Of a stretch of 64,000 nucleotides of DNA, positions 30,316 to 39,070 are shown piece by piece (positions within the stretch are counted from its first letter, which is position 1; every line of letters starts with the position of its first letter). The translations under genes and the position numbers were made by a program. Source of the stretch: Thiocystis violacea (lineage in GTDB: Bacteria; Pseudomonadota; Gammaproteobacteria; Chromatiales; Chromatiaceae); NCBI RefSeq assembly GCF_016583575.1, contig NZ_NRRG01000003.1, forward strand, positions 124,001 through 188,000, given 5' to 3'. The notes beneath the pieces were generated by a model. That model saw nothing but the letters and a program-made list of their open reading frames with translations, ran no database searches and was not told the origin of the DNA.

Positions 30316-30456
30316 TTACAGCCAGGGACGCCAGAGCCACGCAAGAATGTGCGCAATGATCACGATCCCAAAAAACATGGTCATGCTCTGCATGTAGATG
30401 GCGTGGAACTCTTTCGCCTCTTCTTCGGTCAGTCCGGTCATGCTCTTATCAGCCAT
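30316..30456 (-). CDS. pufB3: LH1 beta polypeptide, third copy
   Basis: A 46-residue antenna protein too short for usual gene finders. It reads [20 protein letters not shown] and ends [12 protein letters not shown]. Both conserved histidines are present: the surface His in KEFHAI and the bacteriochlorophyll ligand in AHILAW. The C-terminal WLWRPWL matches all three beta copies here. It lies 136 bp after pufA2 and before pufA3. Confidence 0.93.
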   Translation of the reverse strand: MADKSMTGLTEEEAKEFHAIYMQSMTMFFGIVIIAHILAWLWRPWL

Positions 30457-30592
30457 TGAAATACCCTCAATCTATTCTGTTTGACCTTGTCGGTCGTTAC
30501 CGCGCGGTTCCCCGCGGCTGGGGTCATGATGGCGCGTCTAAGAGCACGGGTTAAGTGTATCTAGACGCCGCCTATTCCCTAGCGTGGTTTTA

Positions 30593-30727
30593 TTAGGAAC
30601 CACTGAGCCAGTTGAAGGCTGGGCTGCTGAGCAGAATGAAGTGAATCAACAGCGCCAACACGAACAGAAACCCGAACAGAGCAACCAGGGTTCTACGCGG
30701 ATCAAAGATCTGCCAAATTTTATGCAT
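30593..30727 (-). CDS. pufA2: LH1 alpha polypeptide, second copy
   Basis: A 44-residue antenna protein beginning [19 protein letters not shown], with ligand His in [10 protein letters not shown] and the acetyl-bonding Trp in AFNWL. It ends directly after LSGS, so it lacks the C-terminal extension of copies 1 and 3. Two in-frame TAA codons follow each other. It pairs with pufB2, 86 bp upstream. Confidence 0.93.
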   Translation of the reverse strand: MHKIWQIFDPRRTLVALFGFLFVLALLIHFILLSSPAFNWLSGS

Positions 30728-30813
30728 GTGTATTCTCCGGTCTCATATGAGGTGGGCGATGTCATATCAACATGCGCCCGTTTGGTCACGAACGTCAATA
30801 CCCTAGGCCATTA

Positions 30814-30960
30814 TTACAGCCAAGGACGCCACAACCACACGAGGATGTGTGCGACGACGACGATCCCCGTGAACGCGACGAAACTGGACACGAAGATGCC
30901 ATGGAAATCCTTGGCCTCGTCCTCGGTTAGTCCAGACATCGAGCGGTTCTCGCTAGCCAT
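30814..30960 (-). CDS. pufB2: LH1 beta polypeptide, second copy
   Basis: A 48-residue antenna protein starting [20 protein letters not shown]. The ligand His is in [15 protein letters not shown]. An open frame continues 35 codons upstream, but MASEN matches the start of the other beta copies. It follows pufC by about 165 bp and opens the B2A2 pair. Confidence 0.93.
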   Translation of the reverse strand: MASENRSMSGLTEDEAKDFHGIFVSSFVAFTGIVVVAHILVWLWRPWL

Positions 30961-31124
30961 TGGATCATTCCTCAACTCATCGTCAGGATGGCTTTCACGA
31001 TTCGGTTCTTCGCCATTCTCAACGACCGCGACGCGGCCTGTAAGCTCCCGTCGCGGGTATTTCACATGGCGCCGAAGTCCGTTCCAGCGCCTGACAGGCT
31101 TCCCTACCGGTACTTATCCTCTGG

Positions 31125-32219
31125 CTACAACTTTTGCGCGGCGGGTACCGCGTTTTCGACTGGCGCTGGCTCCACGGCCGGTGCCGCTTCCGCCTCGGGC
31201 GCCGCCGCCTTTGTCGGACCTTGCAGAGCCGGGTAGTCCTTCAGCATCTGTGCCGCGTAAAGGGGCTTGTAGGCACCCTGATGACAGGTCATGCAACCGA
31301 TCTTGAAGGGGTCGCCATAGGGCCCCTTGCGCGATGCCGGGAGCACATCATTAAGCGGCCAGATGTAGTCCTGATTCATCTCGCGAACATGGCGGATGGC
31401 GAACCAAGCCGTTGCCCGTTGAGGCGTACTCTGATCCCAAGCGAAGAATGACCGTGTATTGTGGCAGAAGGTGCAGTTGACACCGAGCGAGTCGGAGATC
31501 TGCATCATCAAGCCGTAAGTCCACTCAGCCTGTTTGATCGACGCTTTGTTACCGGCAGGCAAAGCCGTGGTCCCAATCACCCGGATCTCATTTGCCTGAT
31601 CCAAGAAAGGCGTGTAGGGATCAAAAGGCAACGCCGAATAAGCCACCGTCGAAGACGCGTAGTTTTGGCCGGTCGGCTTCACCCCGGAAGGCTGATTCGG
31701 GCCTGGATCCGTCACCCAAACGTACTTGGGCACGGGATTTCCACGGTGACAGGTATAACAGGTGACACCCACACCCTTAACCGCGACATGATTCTTCCAG
31801 TTCGCATTGGTCTGCTGAACCATCTCGAACATACGCCGAGAAACGACCTTGGTATAGATATCGTCCGACGCCCAATTCCCTGGGACATGGCAGTAGTTAC
31901 AGCCTTCCTTAGGAGACACCCAAGTCGTCACGGCAACCATTGTGCGAGTAAACTCGGCCACGCTCAGGTCACTCAGCACCTGAACATTTTGGTATACCTC
32001 CGAAACCTTTGGGCCACCTGGAGGGGCAGCCGGAATCGCTTCCGGTGGTATATTTTCCTTGAGGCTTGCCTCAAGCAGCCGAGGATTGTAGTTCTGCTCC
32101 ATCGCCAAGCCGCGATAGCCAGCCTGAACGACTTCCGGAGGCGGACGCTCGCAACCCAAAAGCACCACGGAGGCAACCACGGCGACTAGGGGAATTGATG
32201 CTTGCTTTCCGAGATTCAT
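31125..32219 (-). CDS. pufC: reaction-centre tetraheme cytochrome c subunit
   Basis: A 364-residue lipoprotein with lipobox VVLLGC, so it is anchored in the membrane facing the periplasm. Four heme-binding CxxCH motifs are present: CNYCH, CYTCH, CTFCH and CMTCH. It donates electrons to the oxidised special pair of the reaction centre. A Pro/Ala/Glu-rich C-terminal tail of about 35 residues follows the last heme. Its ATG overlaps the pufM stop by 4 nt. A bound cytochrome subunit is normal in Chromatiaceae. Confidence 0.97.
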   Translation of the reverse strand: MNLGKQASIPLVAVVASVVLLGCERPPPEVVQAGYRGLAMEQNYNPRLLEASLKENIPPEAIPAAPPGGPKVSEVYQNVQVLSDLSVAEFTRTMVAVTTWVSPKEGCNYCHVPGNWASDDIYTKVVSRRMFEMVQQTNANWKNHVAVKGVGVTCYTCHRGNPVPKYVWVTDPGPNQPSGVKPTGQNYASSTVAYSALPFDPYTPFLDQANEIRVIGTTALPAGNKASIKQAEWTYGLMMQISDSLGVNCTFCHNTRSFFAWDQSTPQRATAWFAIRHVREMNQDYIWPLNDVLPASRKGPYGDPFKIGCMTCHQGAYKPLYAAQMLKDYPALQGPTKAAAPEAEAAPAVEPAPVENAVPAAQKL

Positions 32220-33187
32220 TGTGGCGCCCCCGCTGCATATGGGTCTTGGACCATCACATCGACCGGATAGCTCGGAGCGACACCATGCTTAACAGCCCAG
32301 AGGTACCAGTTCTCGACCACGGTCCCGGTCAGCAGGATGCCAATGCCGGCCGTGATGACCGTCAGCACCGCGCACCACCAAGCCCAGCGATGGATCGATT
32401 CCATGGAGGCGTTGAAGCCCATGGTCCAGCGCCAGAAGAGCGCCGCGCGCTCGGCTGCCGTGCCGCGATCCGTGATCTGATCGATCTCGCGGTCACCACC
32501 AAACCGGCTGACGGCCAGGATCGTCGCGCCGTGCATGGCGAACAACAGGGCCGAACCATAGAGGAAGGCGATCGACAGCATGTGGAACGGGTTATAGTAC
32601 AGATTACCGTAACGGATCGAGAAGGCCGCCGTCCAGTCCAGGTGAGGGAAGATACCGAAAGGCACCGCCTCCGCCCAACTCCCCATCATGACGGGACGAA
32701 TGAAGCCCAGACTCAGATAGAAGAAGATCGCTGCGGCAAAGGCCCAGGACAGATGCTGACTCATACCCAGGGCTTCGGCGCGCTTGTAGGTACGCACCCA
32801 CCAGAGAATGATTGACATGGTCAGGAAGAAACCAGTCATCAACCACCAGCCACCCTCGCTAAGCGGAGGAATGCTTAGTCCGTACTGCGGCGCCGGAGGC
32901 TCGAGACCCAGCCAGAAGAAATGCTTGACAAACTGGATCACGCTCCAGTCAACCGACGCCAGCATATTGAAGCCGATGATGAAAAGGGCGACGAAGCCAA
33001 AGATCAACGACAGGGTGCCTGTAAAGCCGAGATAAATTGGACCAATCTGCGCGTCGCCAATTTTCCCAAGCCAGTAGGAGAAGATGGGCTTACCGATGCG
33101 CGGCAGACTGCCTCTTGGCAGCGGCACCCCTGGATACGCTGGGGAGCGCACCTGGACGCTGTTAAAAATATTTTGATATTCGGGCAT
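32216..33187 (-). CDS. pufM: photosynthetic reaction-centre M subunit
   Basis: A 323-residue membrane protein with five helices, beginning [20 protein letters not shown] as in purple-bacterial M subunits. Ligand regions for bacteriochlorophyll and the iron are visible ([30 protein letters not shown]). With PufL it binds the special pair, accessory bacteriochlorophylls, bacteriopheophytins and quinones. It follows pufL by 16 bp and overlaps pufC. Confidence 0.97.
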   Translation of the reverse strand: MPEYQNIFNSVQVRSPAYPGVPLPRGSLPRIGKPIFSYWLGKIGDAQIGPIYLGFTGTLSLIFGFVALFIIGFNMLASVDWSVIQFVKHFFWLGLEPPAPQYGLSIPPLSEGGWWLMTGFFLTMSIILWWVRTYKRAEALGMSQHLSWAFAAAIFFYLSLGFIRPVMMGSWAEAVPFGIFPHLDWTAAFSIRYGNLYYNPFHMLSIAFLYGSALLFAMHGATILAVSRFGGDREIDQITDRGTAAERAALFWRWTMGFNASMESIHRWAWWCAVLTVITAGIGILLTGTVVENWYLWAVKHGVAPSYPVDVMVQDPYAAGAPQ

Positions 33188-33203
33188 TGTAGTCTCCTAG
33201 ATC

Positions 33204-34040
33204 CTACCAGAGCGGGAGCTCAAGCCACCAGTTCCACCATTCCGGCCAACCGCGGGTCCAGAAGGGGCCGCTGATCACGATACAGACCGCGCTCCAGAAG
33301 ACCGCGCTGAGAGCCAGGAACAGACCCAGCCGATGGATGGCAAGCGCACCGATGGAGTAGCCGACGATATCGCGAAAGAAGGTGTTCTCGTGCTCGCTGG
33401 TCTTGACTTCTTCTCCCTCTTGAGGATTCGTCACCGAGAGAATCAGCGAGCCGTGCATCGACAGCGCCAAGCAGTTGGTGAAGAAGAAGGTGATCGCAAG
33501 CATGTGAGCCGGGTTGTAATGGAAATGCAGGAACTGATACCCGACATTGGAGACCCAATCGAGGTGGCTTAGGATTCCATACGGAAAACCATGACCCCAA
33601 GCGCCGAGCAGGATCGGACGGACAACCACAAGAACCAGATAAGCCGCGATCGCGAAAGCGAAGGCGAATGGAATGTGAAAGCCTATACCAAGCTTGCGAC
33701 AGATCTCGACTTCCCTTAGCGCCCACGAAACAAAGGCACCAATGGCGCAGAACGTGATGATTTGCCAGAGCCCGCCTTCCGTCAGCGGCGCCATTCCAAG
33801 GCCGTAGCTGAGATCGGGGGGAGCAATGCTGATCTGCCAGATATTGTAGGTTTGGAGTTCGACGTTTGGACCGATGGTCGCGCCCCAAACGATCAGGAGC
33901 ACTCCCAGCAAGGCGAAGAAGAAACTCGACACACCGAAGAAGCCGACGTAGAACGGCCCCACCCAGAAGTCGAATAGGTCTCCCCCTATCAGCGTCCCGC
34001 CACGGACGCGGTATTTTCTCTCAAAACTGAGCATGGCCAT
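33204..34040 (-). CDS. pufL: photosynthetic reaction-centre L subunit
   Basis: A 278-residue five-helix membrane protein. The start at ATG 34040 gives [20 protein letters not shown], the normal L-subunit N-terminus, with AGAGGAT upstream; a longer frame from 34079 is not needed. Ligand segments include [25 protein letters not shown] and [11 protein letters not shown]. It forms the core heterodimer with PufM. It follows pufA1 after an intercistronic hairpin region of about 115 bp. Confidence 0.97.
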   Translation of the reverse strand: MAMLSFERKYRVRGGTLIGGDLFDFWVGPFYVGFFGVSSFFFALLGVLLIVWGATIGPNVELQTYNIWQISIAPPDLSYGLGMAPLTEGGLWQIITFCAIGAFVSWALREVEICRKLGIGFHIPFAFAFAIAAYLVLVVVRPILLGAWGHGFPYGILSHLDWVSNVGYQFLHFHYNPAHMLAITFFFTNCLALSMHGSLILSVTNPQEGEEVKTSEHENTFFRDIVGYSIGALAIHRLGLFLALSAVFWSAVCIVISGPFWTRGWPEWWNWWLELPLW

Positions 34041-34104
34041 CGTAATATCCTCTGCTGGGGAGGCACCCTGGAAGGCCACCTCCTCTTAGCACCCTCGGCG
34101 GACG

Positions 34105-34133
34105 GTGGGGCTTACCTGGCGGACAAACCCCAC
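34105..34133 (-). other. pufA1-pufL intercistronic hairpin
   Basis: GTGGGG at 34105-34110 pairs with CCCCAC at 34128-34133. In other purple bacteria hairpins at this place protect the 5' pufBA segment from decay and raise LH1 over reaction-centre mRNA. The position fits, the activity is inferred. Confidence 0.45.
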
Positions 34134-34157
34134 TCGCCACCCCCGTCAAGGACGCGA

Positions 34158-34352
34158 TTACCTTTGGGGGACAACCGGCGTCACTTGTTGGACCGTAGCG
34201 GCCGGAACACCGTCTTCGAGCCAGTTGAATTCAGCGGTGCTCAGCAGAATCATATGGATAGCGAGACCAAGAACGATCAAGAAGGCAAAAACAGCGATCA
34301 GGATGCGACGAGGATCGAGCAGCAGCCAGATTTTCCAAAGGTCGGGTGACAT
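34158..34352 (-). CDS. pufA1: LH1 alpha polypeptide, first copy
   Basis: A 64-residue antenna protein starting [20 protein letters not shown]. The ligand His is in [12 protein letters not shown] and the Trp in [10 protein letters not shown]. The tail [12 protein letters not shown] extends past the membrane. The stretch [11 protein letters not shown] has one residue more than I recall for the calcium-binding loop of Thermochromatium tepidum, so a strongly red-shifted 915-nm LH1 is not expected; this comparison is from memory. It follows pufB1 by 87 bp. Confidence 0.94.
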   Translation of the reverse strand: MSPDLWKIWLLLDPRRILIAVFAFLIVLGLAIHMILLSTAEFNWLEDGVPAATVQQVTPVVPQR

Positions 34353-34439
34353 CGTAGTTGTTCTCCTAGAGTGAATTTGAAATGGGCTCAATTCAGCGGC
34401 ATGGGACGCTGCGCGTGGCCCACACTTGACCCAAAACGA

Positions 34440-34583
34440 TTACAGCCAGGGGCGCCACAGCCAAGCAAGGATGTGCGCGATGACGACGATGCCAAAGAAG
34501 GCCGTCATGCTCTGCACGAAGATGCCGTGGAACTCTTGTGCTTCTTGTTCGGTCAGACCGGTCATGCTGGTGTTGTCAGCCAT
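34440..34583 (-). CDS. pufB1: LH1 beta polypeptide, first copy
   Basis: A 47-residue antenna protein reading [20 protein letters not shown] and ending [12 protein letters not shown]. The surface His (QEFHG) and the bacteriochlorophyll ligand (AHILAW) are present. It is the first gene of the puf operon; 855 bp separate it from bchZ upstream. Confidence 0.94.
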
Positions 34584-34917
34584 CGTTTAATCCTCCGAAT
34601 CTGGAGATAAGTCTTAAGTTATGCCGCACTTAGCCCGTGCGGCTTGGGATCGTCCCGGCCGATAGCGACCGCGACCGAGAAATCACCCGGTGCACACGGG
34701 CATGTTCCCATCGAATGAGCCCCACTCAGGGACTCACGAAATTCCAATCACCCTTCCCTTGCATCCACCGAGGCCGCGACGCTTGGTCGGGTGGTACCTT
34801 GCTAAATCCAGCCCCTTTTTGAGACGCTTTTCCGAGGTCTTCCATGAAGGGGCGATCCTGCCCCGGCCATGACCCTGGGACGCTTCACTATTCGTCTTAT
34901 GGGTGCCTGGATTCGTT

Positions 34918-34962
34918 GTGTCAGTCTAGCTTGACTGACACGAATGTCAATCTACATTTACA
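34918..34962. promoter_or_regulatory. palindrome plus CrtJ/PpsR-like site upstream of puf
   Basis: A perfect 9-bp inverted repeat, GTGTCAGTC-N6-GACTGACAC, spans 34918-34941. Four bases later TGTCAATCTACATTTACA (34945-34962) matches the CrtJ/PpsR consensus TGT-N12-ACA exactly. It lies about 360 bp upstream of pufB1. CrtJ/PpsR are aerobic repressors of photosynthesis genes; whether this organism has one cannot be seen in the window. Confidence 0.55.
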
Positions 34963-35349
34963 CCTGTTTTCAGCGCTAACTGATCGATGACAGGTCGAGG
35001 AGCCGGGAAGACCTGGAAGCCTTCATCCAGGTGGCGAGAGAGCCCCTTCCGATACCTGCCCCACACCGACCAACCCCGACACTCTCGGACTCCCGGATCA
35101 AGGAAGCCCCGACCAAACGCCCCTATTGCTGAGCGGCATAGGCTCGTCAAGCCCAGACAAAATCGTGACGAAGTTCACGGTCGACTCATCGTGACACAAG
35201 GAGCTTCGCGCCGGACAGAGCCAGACAGGGCTAGAATTGAGCCGCGTCAGGAAATCGGAATTTTCTTATGGGCTGTCGCTGAATCCTGGTTTCGGCCAGG
35301 ACTGGGATGGAACCGGGACAGGTCCGCCTGATAGCGGGAAGGAAGGACT

Positions 35350-35370
35350 CACGGCCGGTAGACGGCCGTG
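35350..35370 (-). other. hairpin downstream of bchZ
   Basis: CACGGCCG and CGGCCGTG pair perfectly around a five-base loop. No T-run follows on the minus strand, so it is more likely a processing or attenuation structure than a full terminator. Confidence 0.45.
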
Positions 35371-35438
35371 TCACTGGACATCCCGATCGCTCGGGAAATC
35401 GACCCAGCCGTTGCTGGAGCGCGCCTGAAAGGGAGAGG

Positions 35439-36890
35439 TTATGCCGCGCCCGCGGCCAGCATCCCCTGCGTCAGCCTGACACGCTCGGTCGTGACCCGCT
35501 CCTCTCCGGCGGTCCGCGCCGCCCGCTCGGCCGCGTCCCGCAGCCGCTTGGCGGCGGAGATGCGCACCAACACCGGCTGCGAATCCACGATCCGGTCGAA
35601 CAGGGTACGTGCCTCCTCATCCCAGGGCAGCTCGCGGTGCATGCGCGCTGGCGTGGGATCGACCTTATCGAGATCGGTCCCGAGCGGAAGGATATTGAAG
35701 AGGGCATCGAAGAGGGCGTTACAGACCTCCTGGACGAGATAGGTGGCACCCGCATAGCCCATGAAGGGCGTACCCGTGTGACGCCGGATGACGGTCCCTG
35801 GAAAGGAGGCCGGGATATAGGTCGCGCGCGCACCGATCTCGGCGAGATACATGCGCTCGTTGTAGCTGCCGAAGACGATGAGCGGGGTCTTTTCGTGAAT
35901 GGTCTTGCGGATGATGTCATTGTCGGGCTTGACGCCCTTCTTGCGCTCGAAGGCGAAGTGGCAGGGCAGGCCCAGCTCGTCCTCCAGATAGTGTCGCAAC
36001 CCGCGGGCATAGGTCTCGGTCGCGGCCACGCCAAAGCTGGCGGTGCCGAAAAAGTCCTGAGTGACGGAGCGCCAGAGATCCCAGATGGGTTTGATGGTCG
36101 TGTGCTTCTCGCGCTCGATGAAGGGCTCGGGATCCACCTCCAGCATCTCGCCGAGCGCGCGCAGGAACTTGGTCGTGCTGTGCAACCCGATGGGCGCCTG
36201 AAGATAGGGACGCTCCAGCGCCTCGCACAGGGTGCGACCGAATTCGCGATACATACAGATATTGGCGTCCGCCTCGGCGAGCCTGGCGACGTCGTCCAGG
36301 TGACTGCCAAGCGGAAAGGTCATATTGACCTCGGCCCCGATGCCCTCGACCAGACGACGGATCTCCGCTAGGTCGGACGGGGTGTTGAAGACGCCGTACA
36401 TGGGGCCGATGATGTTGACCCTGGGCCTGGAGTCAGGCGCCCGCTTGCGCTTCGGGACGACGCCCTTCTTCGGACCGAACTGAGTCCAGAGCCAGTAGAT
36501 GGCGCGGTTGGCGCTCTGCCACTGATCCTCGTCGATGGTCCGCGGCAGGAAGCGGTGAATATTGGTGCCCTCGGGCGTCACGCCACCGCCGATCATCTCG
36601 GCGATCGAGCCGGTCACCACCACCGAGGGGCGCGTCGGATCGAGGGTCCGGTAGGCCCGACGCATGGCCTGTTCGGTCCCGCTCTGGCCGAGTTCCTCCT
36701 CGCCCAAACCCGTCACCACCACCGGCAACTCGTGCGGGGGCAGCCCGTCGGTATAGTGCAGAACCGCCGTGACCGGCAGGTTCTCACAGCCCACCGGGCC
36801 GTCAATAATGACCTGCAGGCCCTTGATGGCGGAAAAGGCGTAGACAGAGCCCCAGTAACCGCCCGCGCGGTCGAGGTCGTTGATCAGCAT
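35439..36890 (-). CDS. bchZ: chlorophyllide a reductase subunit Z
   Basis: A 483-residue nitrogenase-like subunit. With BchY it forms the catalytic part of chlorophyllide a oxidoreductase, which reduces ring B of the macrocycle to the bacteriochlorin. Motifs are [31 protein letters not shown] with a cluster-ligating Cys, and [14 protein letters not shown]. The C-terminal [14 protein letters not shown] and [14 protein letters not shown] match the small C-terminal domain typical of BchZ. GAGGAA lies about 9 nt upstream of the ATG. It is separated from bchY by an accessory insertion, with a DUF29 gene only 36 bp upstream. Confidence 0.96.
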   Translation of the reverse strand: MLINDLDRAGGYWGSVYAFSAIKGLQVIIDGPVGCENLPVTAVLHYTDGLPPHELPVVVTGLGEEELGQSGTEQAMRRAYRTLDPTRPSVVVTGSIAEMIGGGVTPEGTNIHRFLPRTIDEDQWQSANRAIYWLWTQFGPKKGVVPKRKRAPDSRPRVNIIGPMYGVFNTPSDLAEIRRLVEGIGAEVNMTFPLGSHLDDVARLAEADANICMYREFGRTLCEALERPYLQAPIGLHSTTKFLRALGEMLEVDPEPFIEREKHTTIKPIWDLWRSVTQDFFGTASFGVAATETYARGLRHYLEDELGLPCHFAFERKKGVKPDNDIIRKTIHEKTPLIVFGSYNERMYLAEIGARATYIPASFPGTVIRRHTGTPFMGYAGATYLVQEVCNALFDALFNILPLGTDLDKVDPTPARMHRELPWDEEARTLFDRIVDSQPVLVRISAAKRLRDAAERAARTAGEERVTTERVRLTQGMLAAGAA

Positions 36891-36926
36891 TCGGGAAATT
36901 CCTCTCGATTCGAAATCAGTCGGTTC

Positions 36927-37358
36927 TCATTCGGGATAGAAGTCCGGGCCAAGAACCTGTTCGAGCGTCCAGGGACAGTCGTGCGGAAACACGTCGAGGC
37001 CGGTTTCGTCGGTTGCCTTGGCGACCGCGTCCGCCCACACGCCTTCAAACCAGTTGGGATCGGCGAGCGCGGTCTTGAGGCTCGGCGTCTCGCGCAAATG
37101 CGCGCCAATGGCCCGGCGCTGTTCGCGGATCGTCCGCTGCCAGCTTGATCCACGCCGTCCTGGTTGATATCGCCACTTGAGCAGATGCGCCAGAAGAACG
37201 GCCATCCGGCTTGCCAGTTCGCGCCGCTCGCTCTTGCCCACGTCCTCGATCTCCTCGGCGATATGCGCGACATCAATCTCCGACCAGCGACCCGCGCGCA
37301 GGAGCGCGGCTTGCTCATTGGCCCAAGCGATGATGTCATCGTTATATAGGGTACGCAT
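36927..37358 (-). CDS. DUF29 family protein
   Basis: A 143-residue protein with the family pattern LYNDDIIAWANEQAALLRAG, IDVAHIAEEIEDVGKSERRE, LLAHLLKWRYQPGRRGSSW and a C-terminal FPHDCPWTLEQVLGPDFYPE. DUF29 proteins are abundant in cyanobacteria and purple sulfur bacteria, often in many scattered copies, and their function is unknown. Here it sits on the same strand as the bch genes, 36 bp upstream of bchZ, in the middle of an otherwise conserved superoperon. Confidence 0.9.
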   Translation of the reverse strand: MRTLYNDDIIAWANEQAALLRAGRWSEIDVAHIAEEIEDVGKSERRELASRMAVLLAHLLKWRYQPGRRGSSWQRTIREQRRAIGAHLRETPSLKTALADPNWFEGVWADAVAKATDETGLDVFPHDCPWTLEQVLGPDFYPE

Positions 37359-37575
37359 TGATTAGCGGAACCTGATCCAGTGATAGACCCAAGACGACAG
37401 CGCCGCGAATGATGGTGAAGCCTGGAGAGACCGTGCGGGACGCGGTGGCAAAAAAAACCAAATCAATCGAGAACAATGCTTTTGAAGACCAGCGGAAAGT
37501 TCTCAAGGTGACGAGTCTATTCGACTGAAAGATCGACACCAATGGCTGGTCTCCAATCCGGTCCAGATTTGACTA

Positions 37576-38051
37576 TTAAGGTTGAATGTTTTTTGGAAAA
37601 TCAGGACAGAGATTCGAGTGTTCGAGTTGACCGGCATGAGAAAAAAACGCATCCCGCCCGTTTGTGAACAAAACCAAACCTCTTTCGATCCTTTCGCCAG
37701 ATACAGATCCTTTTTCATCATCATTTCTTCTTCAGTGTTACAGGGCGACACAACTTCCACGCAAATCTCCGGGGCGACACGATAGGGTGTCTCGAAACCA
37801 TGTTCTTCCAGAAACTCGTAGGATGCCCAGATCACGTCGGCAACCTTGACGTTGCGGGATGTCTCGATGCTGATTTCTGCGTAGGATTTTCCGGTTCTCA
37901 ATAATGATCGTAGCAGAATGAGGATTTCCGTTTGCAACCCGCTCTGGAGATTCGAGGCAGGACTCATTTCGATCTTTCCCCATTCGTTCATTTCGACTTT
38001 ATAAGGAAGATCGGCAAGCGCGGCGTCGGCAATGGCTTCTTCCCATTTCAT
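37576..38051 (-). pseudogene. Uma2/DUF820-type endonuclease-fold gene with a one-base frameshift
   Basis: The frame from ATG 38051 (GGAG 7 nt upstream) encodes a Uma2-type protein: SPASNLQSGLQTEILILLRS, VKVADVIWASYEFLEEHG, CVEVVSPCNTEEEMMMKKD and YLAKGSKEVWF, a PD-(D/E)XK-like core. Within a run of seven A on the plus strand (37641-37647) the frame is lost and continues to 37503 with unrelated residues. Adding one base restores MRFFSHAGQLEHSNLCPDF and a stop at 37576-37578, matching the expected C-terminus. The catalytic core is upstream of the lesion, so partial function or slippage-dependent expression is possible. Uma2 genes multiply widely in cyanobacteria and purple sulfur bacteria; their role is unknown. 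Confidence 0.75.
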
Positions 38052-38125
38052 GCGCCGCTCCAATGTTTTGCGAATGATTTTGAACCAAGTTCCATGCCGC
38101 CTTTTCAGGCTCTACCGCAGTGAAT

Positions 38126-38192
38126 GATGGGTTTCACGGCCGACAAGCGTTACAGCAACCGTCATGGTTATCGCTCGGCCGTTCTACCCATC
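38126..38192. repeat. REP-like imperfect palindrome
   Basis: GATGGGT (38126-38132) pairs with ACCCATC (38186-38192), and ACGGCCGA (38136-38143) pairs with TCGGCCGT (38175-38182), with further GCG/CGC pairing inside. The flank CTACCCATCCTAC is typical of dispersed extragenic palindromes that I recognise from many proteobacterial and cyanobacterial genomes. It abuts the stop codon of the small secreted-protein gene. Confidence 0.7.
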
Positions 38193-38465
38193 CTACCTCT
38201 CTAATTCGCCATCATGATAAGCGGAGCATTTATCTTCCCCAGGCGAATCGCTAACGCAGAAGTAAACTATTCCTCTACATTTAGCTGTCCATGTCGTGTA
38301 ACCAGAAAACCACGCGGTTTTCCTGTCAGTGATTTCAATCATCGGAGCTGGGCAGTCGATTTGAGTAGCAGTTTTGTACCTAAAGTTGTCTATAACATCT
38401 CCGTAGCTGGATGTAGATAGGATCGCAAGTATACAGGTTAAGAGCATTGTCGAACGTAGATGCAT
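38193..38465 (-). CDS. small secreted cysteine-containing protein, unrecognised
   Basis: A 90-residue predicted exported protein. The N-terminus MHLRSTMLLTCILAILSTSSYG is a signal peptide; the mature part has four Cys (IDCPAP, AKCRG, YFCVS, DKCSA) that could form two disulfides, and aromatic residues in AWFSGYTTWTAKC. The family is not recognised. Base composition is clearly more AT-rich than the neighbouring bch genes, suggesting transfer. A weak AGGG precedes the ATG by about 11 nt. The stop codon touches the REP-like hairpin. Confidence 0.5.
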   Translation of the reverse strand: MHLRSTMLLTCILAILSTSSYGDVIDNFRYKTATQIDCPAPMIEITDRKTAWFSGYTTWTAKCRGIVYFCVSDSPGEDKCSAYHDGELER

Positions 38466-38553
38466 TGGTATTTACCCTATACGGCTAACGCCAAATGGAA
38501 CTGGCTCCGCGCATGGCAAATTTTCGGAATGAGTGCCAGTATTCCATGCGGAG

Positions 38554-38670
38554 CTAAAATAATTCGACCCTAAATAAAATAATAAGCGCACCAATAATGT
38601 ACTGGATAATCCGATCGGCCCCAAGTGCCAGAAATTCGGCCATTTCGCCGGCCCTAATTATCTGGATCAT
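38554..38670 (-). CDS. possible 38-residue small membrane protein
   Basis: ATG 38670 opens a 38-codon frame whose C-terminal half (RIIQYIIGALIILFRVELF) is hydrophobic. There is no clear ribosome site. It lies in AT-rich DNA of the bchY-bchZ island and may be spurious. Confidence 0.2.
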   Translation of the reverse strand: MIQIIRAGEMAEFLALGADRIIQYIIGALIILFRVELF

Positions 38671-38805
38671 ATCCGGTGCGTTGTACTAGCCATAAATATT
38701 TACCTCGATTTTGGTGCCTAAACAGTGCATTTAGGCTGCCATGGGATTTGCTATTTCATGTCAGGAATATGTCTTCCAGCATGTTTAATTCACCTTTTCC
38801 GACGC

Positions 38806-38970
38806 TTACGATTCTCCCTTGATTATATTTCTCTGCAATAATTTTTGGGCTTTCGCTCTTGCATCTTTTTCATCTTGAGCGTTAATAAGCTCTGTTGTAG
38901 TGGTTCTTCCTCCGTTGTTCGTAACATAACTTATTTGAACCGCAAACATGGCCGAAATGATTTTTTTCAC
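38806..38970 (-). CDS. possible small protein of 54 residues
   Basis: GTG 38970 opens a 54-codon frame reading MKKIISAMFAVQISYV, a polar middle TNNGGRTTTTELINAQ and a charged helix DEKDARAKAQKLLQRN. CGGAGA lies 7-8 nt upstream of the GTG. The family is not recognised. It follows an inverted repeat (38989-39013) and stands alone in AT-rich DNA between bchY and the other island genes, on the same strand. Confidence 0.4.
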   Translation of the reverse strand: MKKIISAMFAVQISYVTNNGGRTTTTELINAQDEKDARAKAQKLLQRNIIKGES

Positions 38971-38988
38971 TGGAGTTTCTCCGTTTTT

Positions 38989-39013
38989 GCCTAACGTCTT
39001 AATTTCGTTAGGC
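38989..39013. repeat. inverted repeat with integron-core-like ends
   Basis: GCCTAACG (38989-38996) and CGTTAGGC (39006-39013) form a perfect 8-bp inverted repeat with a nine-base loop. The ends fit the attC consensus RYYYAAC and GTTRRRY, and a small gene starts 19 bp further on. The element is much shorter than known attC sites, so a simple transcription hairpin is equally likely. Confidence 0.4.
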
Positions 39014-39070
39014 TAACTAGCCCAGCTAATACGTAACTATTACCAGCAGACAAATTGATTTGCCTACCTA

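Larger units (their letters stand above)
34584..35438 (-). other. bchZ-puf intergenic control region
   Basis: This 855-bp stretch holds no convincing gene; in particular no PufQ-like protein was found on the minus strand. It contains the palindromes at 34918-34962 and the hairpin at 35350-35370. It should carry the puf promoter as well as read-through from the bch genes. Confidence 0.5.

Noticed and set aside
34584-35438. Possible pufQ between bchZ and pufB1
   Set aside because: The minus-strand frames here are short and show no membrane helix or PufQ-like sequence; Chromatiaceae generally lack pufQ.
38989-39013. A true integron attC site
   Set aside because: The total length of 25 bp is far below that of known attC sites and no second pair of core boxes was found, so it is listed only as an inverted repeat.
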